A program made the position numbers and the translations under genes. Of a stretch of DNA of 64,000 nucleotides, positions 56,714 through 64,000 are shown piece after piece; the first letter of the stretch is position 1; each line of letters opens with the position of its first letter. This stretch comes from Darksidea phi. Lineage: Eukaryota > Ascomycota > Dothideomycetes > Pleosporales > Lentitheciaceae. The stretch is from the NCBI GenBank assembly GCA_030770425.1, contig JASJFT010000085.1:117694-181693 (forward strand), written 5' to 3'. The notes below the pieces were generated by a model that saw nothing but the letters and a program-made list of their open reading frames with translations, was not told the origin of the DNA and did no database searches.

Positions 56714-57514
56714 ATGGCACAACCTAACGATCCCCAGCTACAAAAGCACAGCGATTCTCCTTTTGAACCGCTTCCTCTATACTATGACGAGATCAAAGCA
56801 ATCCTGGACATTTACAACACGATATTCAACACATTCACGCTCTACCAACCCCTTGAGTTAATCTCACACATAAAAATGACCGAGCTTTCCTCTACTAAGT
56901 CACCGACAGTATATACCCTACACAAAGACGCATACTTCTCACGGGGTATCTCATCCTTGCCACCTCAAACGAGCGAGGTAGTAGTTCGAGCCTACCTCAA
57001 AAAAGACCTCTGCGACTTCGCACTGGAAACGATGCTCCGTCCCATACACACCCGTCTCCGCACTGTTGGTGCAAGAGTAGACTGGCTCATCGTATCCCCC
57101 GCTCCACAACTCCTTCTTTATTTTGAGGACGAAGAGGCCAAGACTCCCGCACACTCTGTATTGTCGGTGACCTGTAAGAATGGGGAGCAGTACATAGCAG
57201 ACTTCACGATCGAGCAATTCGGTTATCCTTCCGCCGCTTGGTTCATGGCTCATAACGAGTATTTAGAGGGGTTCACGACGGACGGAATGTGGGAATTAGC
57301 GGAGGACGAAGTCCTCGGAGGCCTAGGAGTCGATCTAAGAACCGAGGTAGGAAGCCAAAGCACGAGTAAAAAATGGCACGCCGCCGTACGAGAAGTGTGT
57401 TATACCTTAAATTGGGATGAGATTTACACGTTGGGGAAAGAGGAGAGGATGGACGTTGTGAGAAGGAGGGCGAAGGAGGTGTTCTTAGTGATTGCGGATG
57501 AAGATGGTGAGTGA
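56714..57514 (+). CDS. Fungal protein with conserved Cys-His-Asp set, copy 2
   Basis: Single exon, 266 aa, with a good start context (gcaATGg). Same core as copy 1: ILDIYNTIFNT, LCDFALETML, AHSVLSV and YIADFTIEQFG. The putative catalytic residues are Cys100, His147 and Asp163, with spacing conserved to within one residue. It lacks the acidic extension of copy 1. There is no signal peptide or membrane segment, so it is probably cytosolic. The tandem, same-strand order indicates local duplication. Overall identity to copy 1 outside the core is low, so the duplication is old or the pair evolves fast. Confidence 0.72.
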   Translation: MAQPNDPQLQKHSDSPFEPLPLYYDEIKAILDIYNTIFNTFTLYQPLELISHIKMTELSSTKSPTVYTLHKDAYFSRGISSLPPQTSEVVVRAYLKKDLCDFALETMLRPIHTRLRTVGARVDWLIVSPAPQLLLYFEDEEAKTPAHSVLSVTCKNGEQYIADFTIEQFGYPSAAWFMAHNEYLEGFTTDGMWELAEDEVLGGLGVDLRTEVGSQSTSKKWHAAVREVCYTLNWDEIYTLGKEERMDVVRRRAKEVFLVIADEDGE

Positions 57515-59000
57515 GCGGTGCGCTTGCGAACATCAAGAGCGAGGATAATGAGTTTAGGCGAGTTATTTAAAGTAGATTCGGTGCAGTCTTGCGCAACACA
57601 ACTCGTAAATGGTTAAGTGCTCCGAAGGGCGTCAGAACCATCTTGTATAACGTCCGTCCACCCGTGGCGGAAAACCACCTGTGCCGGAAAATATAACGGG
57701 TACTTTGACTTCAAGCGACTATAACTCTACGCACACGTCGAGTTTCACTAAAATTATTTATAAATAATATACTATAGCTATTTCCAAAGATTTAGGGCGC
57801 CTCTTAACTATAAATTACGTTTATATCGTCGCCTTCGCGCCTAATTTATAGAGAGCCTCCTTCTATAGTATAATAGAGTTCCTTACCTATAGTACTACTA
57901 TTAAGCTCTTAATACTCTATAATACTTATAAGTGGTCTTATCAACCCCTAGAACCTTACTATAAAACTAAGAAACTATTATTAACCTTATACCTATTATT
58001 GTATACAGATTCATACAAGGCTACTACTCCGGTCGGTACTTCCGATCGAACTAACTACTAATTTCGGCTAGTACGAAATAACCCCGTACCTATATAATTA
58101 TTACGGTATAATTTATTTATAATAACTATTAGTCCTATAGCTGTACAGAGTCTTAGTAGACGGGCCGACCTCAGCCCCGTAGCCTTAGGATCCCTACTTA
58201 ACCTTTAGCCATACCTCTAGTTAACCAACACCCAACTCAACTCTCTAAAAACATCTACAGAATTCGCCACCTTACAACCCTATAGCAGGAGCGGGTCGGC
58301 CATCCCCCCTACTAGCGTCACCAAGGTATTCATCCACTTCTCAAGACATAAGCATATTCAGTCTATCCCTTGCCTCCTGCTGTAGGTATGGCAGAATCTC
58401 AGCCTTACCGCGCCACCTGGTGGGCTGTGCAACCAGCCGCACCCTGGTTCAAACTCCCTCACAAAATGAAGGCACAGCAGAATTAGCTTATAGCACTCTT
58501 ACGCTGTCTCGCTTCCGGATGCGAATCTTCGGTATAGTTCACTGTGCTATCATCCAGTATGCTCGCAAACCTCAATAGGTGAGACTAGTCTCCTCTTCGG
58601 ACGAGCGATTTGCCCTTCGCGTCTCTTCATTTAGGCTGCCGCGTTTGAAGCAGACCGAGATCCATTCCTACCGCCTGCCCCCGTCCAGCTCCATGCGAAG
58701 CAATGCGTCTTTTGCGACTCAGCAACACTGGCGATTTCGGTTTCACCCAGGTTGGCGACGAGGCCGTCCCTCCCTATACGATACTTATGAATAGCTATAG
58801 TACACCACTTATACAGGACTGTAACAAATATCAATGTGTCCGCGGAAATCGAGTTGCTTAAAGTCAAAGTACCCCTCATATGGCTCGGCACGGAGGGTAT
58901 CTCGCCACGTAGGGAGGGACGTTACACAAGCTTGCTTATCTTCCAATACATCCAAAACGCTCGGTTGAGAACAACCCCGCCTCCTTAATACTAATGAGAA
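57515..59000. other. RIP-like repeat relics
   Basis: 57720-58140 is strongly TA-rich (CTATAGTA-type words, stops in all frames). 58140-58350 is an inverted, diverged copy of 63110-63293. 58854-58925 repeats a string from 47359-47420. No intact transposon gene. Confidence 0.5.
58140..58350 (+). repeat. Left copy of a decayed inverted repeat flanking a gene
   Basis: Matches the reverse complement of 63110-63293: GCTGT[A/G]CA.A..TCTTAGTA at one end and ATTCGCCACCT[T/C]ACAACC[C/T]TAT followed by GGAGC.GGTCGGCC in the middle. Many differences are C/T or G/A transitions, as RIP would produce. Confidence 0.55.
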
Positions 59001-62000
59001 CTAGCAAATTATCGTCACTGGAAGGTTGCGCTTTGAACTGGTAAAGACGCAGGCCCAACACACCTTCTCCGCTGCAATTAGAACAGTTCTCTTTTGCTGA
59101 ATTGCCACCACAGCAGTCGCTAAACGCGCCAGCCAGTTACCTTTTGATCTTACAATTGACATATTTTCGGGCGGATCAAGCAGCTCTGCCCAGCAATCGA
59201 TAGAAGTAATAGGCACAACGATTGTGTTGCTGGCTTCTGTTGGCGTATGGTGACATGTCTCTGTCAGCCACTTGACAGGTAAACCCATGCTTTTGTCAAG
59301 CGCACCAAGAATATCCAGATCGGCCACCCACACACCCCTTTCATAAGCTTGCACAACTGCCTGGAGGAAGTACGCCTCTTTATCTCTAAGACCATGGTGG
59401 CCTGTGTTCAACGGAAGCTCGTAACCGGTGAGCGAGAGATGTAATGATGTTTCTGGAAAATTGTTCTCCAGTTTCCCATCAAATTCATTATGTTGCACGC
59501 TCTGCCAGCTATCGTATCCTGGCTCCCTTACATTTGGATCGCTCGGAGATATTAAGAAAGCTATTCCTCCTTTGCCGATGTTTCCGATAGATCGACGGAT
59601 GGTATTCGAAGGGGAGACTGTGAAAGGATCCGACGAAAGAAGGGGCGTTATATAGAGCGAGCTGCCAGATGAGATGGCCATTACCTTCTTGAGGTCTTCC
59701 GGCTGAATATTCAAATCCCCGGACTCGCATGCAGCTATGCAGGACAGAGCTTGAGCGTGCGCAACGATTTTATCGCTCGGTTCAGCCCAGTGGTACTTGT
59801 GTAGTGCACTCTTTGTTATGGAGAGCTCCACACGAGCATCCGGTAAATTCGAATAAACCTCTGCGGCAAAATTTAAGGCGTTTAAGGAGTGAATCACATT
59901 AGACGGGAGGGATCGGACTTGGAGGTGTTGGAGTAGAGCATCCCCATTTACCTTCTGCTCCTCTAATGCTTCAGTGAGCTCTTCCAAGGATAAAGCAGGT
60001 AGTTCCAAGCGTCCAGCTACATCGGTATATCCTATGATTGGAACGTAGACACAAACGTCATTACCCGCAAATATCTGACGGTAGTGCTGGGAATCAACCG
60101 GATAATACGGTATCATTGGAATATACCACTTGTATAGACAGTCGCCGGGATGGATCGGGTCCATGCAATCCCAAACTCGGTTGTGGGCGTTTGTATTACC
60201 AGCCTCAGTGTCATGATCGATAGAACTCATACCAGGAGAGGTGTCTCTTTGTGATTGGTGGCCGTAATCATCGCATAGCGAGCTATTTTCTGGGGTTACA
60301 ACTGTGGTTTCCGAATTCGAATCCCTGGAGGCGAGATTGGACTCTAACTCGTATCTTATGATCCTCGAGATTTTTTTCATTTCCCCTTCTAGATTGGTCG
60401 AGTAGCTCGAAAATTCAGTTGCGGAAGACAGTGAGCGACTAATGAATTTGCCAATGGAACTTGGCGCTACCATATTAATGTATGACATAGGCAAACGTAA
60501 ATACCTATGATTGGGTTCTCCAATCTGGAAATCCCCCCACGCTCTATTCTTCGGAGTTCGTGAGGTTGGCCGTGAGGTTGGCCGCTTTGGAAGCTGGTAC
60601 CCGAGGAGTGGTGATACTGGCGATATCTCAAGGTGGTTTTGCAGCGACTCCATCAGACCTCGTTTTATCTTATTATAGCAGAAACCAAATGCGCACTGTT
60701 CGTCTGTTTCTTTTTTCAGCTGCTCACTCCGCGCTACAACTATAGAAGGAACGCGCACGTATCCCCCCACTTCGAAATCCGCTTTGTCTTTCAGGATTTC
60801 CGCACTCAGCCACCGCCGATGACAATACCGCCCTTTCTCATCTTTATAGCTCGGAGTTGCGCTTGCCCATTCACAGGCCGGGTCATAAGCCTTGTGTAGG
60901 GAATCTGGATGCATATGATGATAGTACGAGTGGGTCTGTGCTTTGCTCATCGTCGAACGATCAACTTCGTGTGGGCTTGCGGGGTAGCAGATCAAAGCAA
61001 ATTTAAGATTTTTAGTCCAATACGCAGAACACCGACTTCGATCGGCAAGCCTTTTCCGCAGCCATCTTATCCGAAATTCGGATTGTCCCAGGATCCCGAT
61101 GAATGTTTCTGGCTCCGCGAAGCCGAGTGCCAATGGAATAGCCTCCCCATTTTCGTCAAGAAAGTAAGGACACCTTCTTCGACCAAATGAAATGAGACGG
61201 TCGGCATTTTCCCTGGATTTTCCTGTTGATTCCAAATACGTAACTGCCACGTTAAACAGCACATTAAGCCATCCAGGAGGTTTTCGGTTATGTAGGGCCT
61301 TTCGGAGTGTTAACAAGAATTTGGCACATGCAGCCGTACCCTTGATATCTGTAACCCAGGTTTTGGTAACGCATCCGAACGCGACGAGTAAAAGCTGGTC
61401 CATCGTGACTCTAGAAGATTCCGTGTTGATAGCGCCAGTAGCCGTTACTGGCTTCCCATAATACTGGAGATATGAAAGCGGCAGCGACCATGATATGCCT
61501 AACTCATCGGTCACGTTCGGATTTTGAAGTCCTATGGTCACGACTCCTCCTCTGGCTATCAGCGGATCGTTCTGCTTAATACTCTGGGTATGGCCGTGGA
61601 GAATTTCGATATCTGGGTACAGATGCCATGAAGATAAAGCCAATAAAACCTCTCCACTCTGAACTGCTTGTGGTTTTCCAATGACTATATTCTCCATAAA
61701 TTGGAGGGCCGCGTTCCAGGTTCTCGTGACGGCTTTGTAGACGTCAGGACTAGAAGGAAGCTCTAAACCCAGATTATCCAGGATGAGCCTCGTTTGTGTT
61801 TGCCTGTGAGAGAACGCAATATCCGCGCTTTCCAGCCAAGCCCTGCATGTTTTGTCAGTGCCTTGAAGAGCAATCCAGATTTGCTAAACATCTAAGGAAG
61901 TCCTCACCTTGCGCTAGCGTCCCACTCTGACAGCTGATCTCTGCTTACTTGTATCGCGGCTGCAGTAGCCTCATCTATACGAAAAGTGTCTCCTGCAAGT

Positions 62001-62491
62001 CTTTCCTGTAGCATAGCTTTTCTCCTCGAGACCATTTCTGCCCAAATTGCAATAGCTCGTCCTTTCCATATTCGAGATAACATGCAAGCGAGGAGATGTA
62101 CAGCTACAGCACCTTTGCCTGATGTTGCTGATGCCCACAATGAGGTCCCATCGATTCCGATATTCTCCTGAAATGGTCCATCAAGGGATGTACCTCTTGG
62201 ATTTACTTTGGAATCCTTTGCGATATCTGTCGCGCGGATCCCGTATGCTCTAACTAGGTTCGGAATTTCGGGGAGATCGTCGCAGAAGAGAAGCGCCAAC
62301 TTTCTTGCAACAGTATGAACGTGTCCATCCTCCGCTTCTCTTCTTCGTTTGGGTGAGATGGCGAGCCCAACCTCATAGTACTCTGGTGGTGCAGCAAATT
62401 TCATAATTGAAAAGTCGAGGTTGACATTTGCTAGGGCCGCGATATTCTGATTCTGGCCAGAAACCAAGCCGAGCTGAAGATTTCCAGCCAT
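59001..62491 (-). CDS. Large conserved fungal protein of unknown function
   Basis: Exon 1 is complement 61908-62491 and exon 2 is 59001-61842. The 65-nt GTGAGG...TGCAG intron joins AR|AWLESADIAF, giving 1141 aa. The start at 62491 has no rival upstream. No standard domain is recognised, but several blocks recall large proteins that are widespread in Pezizomycotina: GGVVTIGLQNPN, RRSIGNIGKGGIAFLISP, FDGKLENNFPETSLHLSLTGYELP, and near the C-terminus GNWLARLATAVVAIQ with KVCWACVF. It is long, intact and in good codon order, so it is not a relic. Decayed inverted repeats lie on both sides. Possible roles cannot be stated from sequence. Confidence 0.75.
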
Positions 62492-64000
62492 GGCTTATTG
62501 GATCTATGACAGCGATGTGTGATCCTGAAGGTTCTTTTGGGCAGGGAAGTGGTTTCTTAGGGGTTCATTTAGGGGGGCGAGAGATGCTAGGTGCTCAGAT
62601 GTTACAAATTTAGGAGACGAAAGATGGAAACAGTAAGAGGAATATTCGAGCATCTTGAGGGGTAGTAAAACTAATTTTTCAGCTCTTGGTAATTTCAGCC
62701 TTGCGGCTGGAAGTAATTCTGCGCTAAAGCCGTGTGATCTGCCTTACCGGTATCTAAGGCTGACAGCCCGGGTAGCTGGTCGCGTCCGTCCATTTTAAGC
62801 TAGGTGAATCGCACCTTCACTGGATGATTCGGAGAAAGTGGATCCACAAAAGATACCTCTTACCTCTTAGACGAACGGCGATGGTGTTGGCGTACGCAAA
62901 AATTTCGTGTTGATAAGGCAGAGCTACTCGGCCCCGAATTAAGGTTCATCACCGCAGCTAACGAACGGCCCTAACCAGAAAGATCCCGTGTCTTCACCGG
63001 AACTTATTGTTGCCACCTCACGTAGAATGAGGCGCGGCAAAGCACATATTGCCTAGCCGGATCGCCACGGAGCCTAACCAGGGCTGAGGATTCACCACTT
63101 GCGCCTCGTCAGAAGCAGACGAACGCCTCAGTCACATTAGCAGGGAGGAAGGCCGACCTGCTCCCGGCATAAGGTTGTGAGGTGGCGAATCTATAGGAGG
63201 TAAGCTAGTTGATGGGAGGTAGAAGAGTAAGTTTGATCGCAAGGCCGCGAGGCTTACGTCGGTCCGCTTGCCATTACTAAGAATTTGCACAGCCACGGGT
63301 CTGCCAGCCACGACCCCTGCTCTACGGCTGGTAGCTGCCCTCCGTCTCCGTCGGATTACGTTACGATTATATAGCGATTCCGCCCCCTCTCCCAGGAGCT
63401 TGGGCCACTACCCGGCGTGACGTCACGTTGGCTCCTGGGCTGGCTGTATTTTTCGTGATTCTAATTATCTCATTGTGTTTCAATGTTTCGACATCTCACG
63501 TAATAGCATAGGTAGCAACTAAACGATAATAACAGCTCCTAATTTACTAATAATATATATAGATAGTTAAACGCGCCGACAACGCCGAACCCCCTACATC
63601 CCCGTACCTAGCCCTCTAGACCCTCACGCTGCTCAATTAACAATATATCTCGGTACGGGCAGCAACAACGACAGCAAGCCTCCCCAGCCAGGTATGTCGT
63701 CCTCCGTCCTGCCCATCCCCACCGGTTTCTCCGCATTCGATCCCCTACGCCATCGTTCATATCGTATCTACTATAGAAACTAGCTCTATCTTCTACGTTA
63801 GGTATTGGCTCCCTCGATAGCCTACTACGAAGGTAAATTCCTCCTTCGTTAACTATTCTGCCTATATAAGTATTTCGTCTAGCCTGCGTAGACGGTATAG
63901 CTACCTCTCGACGAAACGCCTATCTGTTACAACCCCACGCGAATCACAGGATGCGGGGCATCCCGAGAAGGTTGGAAGCCAAGACAAGGGCTTAGTCAGT
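62492..64000. other. Repeat-rich right edge of the window
   Basis: 63110-63293 is the right copy of the inverted repeat. 63480-63640 and 63760-63900 are TA-rich with dense stops. TGTTACAACCCC at 63925 could be the start of a long terminal repeat that continues beyond the window; its partner is not visible. No protein gene. Confidence 0.45.
63110..63293 (-). repeat. Right copy of the decayed inverted repeat
   Basis: Reverse complement of the sequence at 58140-58350 (see there), on the upstream side of the gene at 59001-62491. The two copies are about 4.8 kb apart. Confidence 0.55.

Noticed and set aside
63925..64000. Start of an LTR retrotransposon (TGTTACAACCCC)
   Set aside because: The second LTR, primer-binding site and coding region are outside the window or absent, so it stays a guess.

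Overview
This is nuclear DNA of a filamentous ascomycete (Pezizomycotina). The evidence is short introns of about 46-100 nt with GTATGT/GTAAGT-type donors and CAG/TAG acceptors, HET-domain genes (a family confined to filamentous ascomycetes), secreted AA9, AA14-like and WSC/peroxidase-type proteins, and TA-rich, stop-ridden repeat relics that look like repeat-induced point mutation (RIP). The enzyme set (GH72, two lytic polysaccharide monooxygenases, S28 peptidase, amino-acid permease) suits a plant-associated or saprotrophic species; the class is not certain (Dothideomycetes is a guess). Exon models were traced by hand from reading frames and splice signals.

Positions 1-24,800 are an ordinary core region: a GPI-anchored GH72 glucanosyltransferase (1850-3242), an AA14-like copper oxidase (4137-5075), an EAF-type elongation factor (6148-7686), a divergent pair for cytosolic uS2/Rps0 (8552-9590) and mitochondrial uS15m (9829-10929), a secreted peroxidase-like protein with four WSC domains (11773-14823), a GrpB-GNAT fusion (16956-18038), a single-pass membrane protein (19259-20332), a PLAC8 protein (21492-22031) and a RING protein (23933-24772).

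Positions 24,900-40,500 are mixed: a HET-TPR relic, a two-exon ankyrin protein with a large uncharacterised C-terminal region (26130-29519), a Myb-like/coiled-coil protein (30963-32394), an S28 peptidase (33573-35383), an AA9 LPMO (36417-37516) and an APC permease (38635-40498).

Positions 40,500-64,000 are an accessory island rich in relics and repeats. An intact HET gene (43886-45997) lies inside a 5.1-kb segment bounded by perfect 10-bp inverted repeats. The two ends of this segment fall in the middle of an older, decayed HET gene whose halves lie at 41321-41634 and 46744-46966. Two duplicated gene pairs follow: helical/RING proteins at 49741-51084 and 52840-54234, and proteins with a conserved Cys-His-Asp set at 55178-56119 and 56714-57514. 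A large unknown conserved fungal protein (59001-62491) is flanked by inverted copies of a decayed repeat. HET, ankyrin, RING and putative cysteine-hydrolase proteins together in a repeat-rich block suggest an allorecognition or defence neighbourhood, but this is inference from family content and context.
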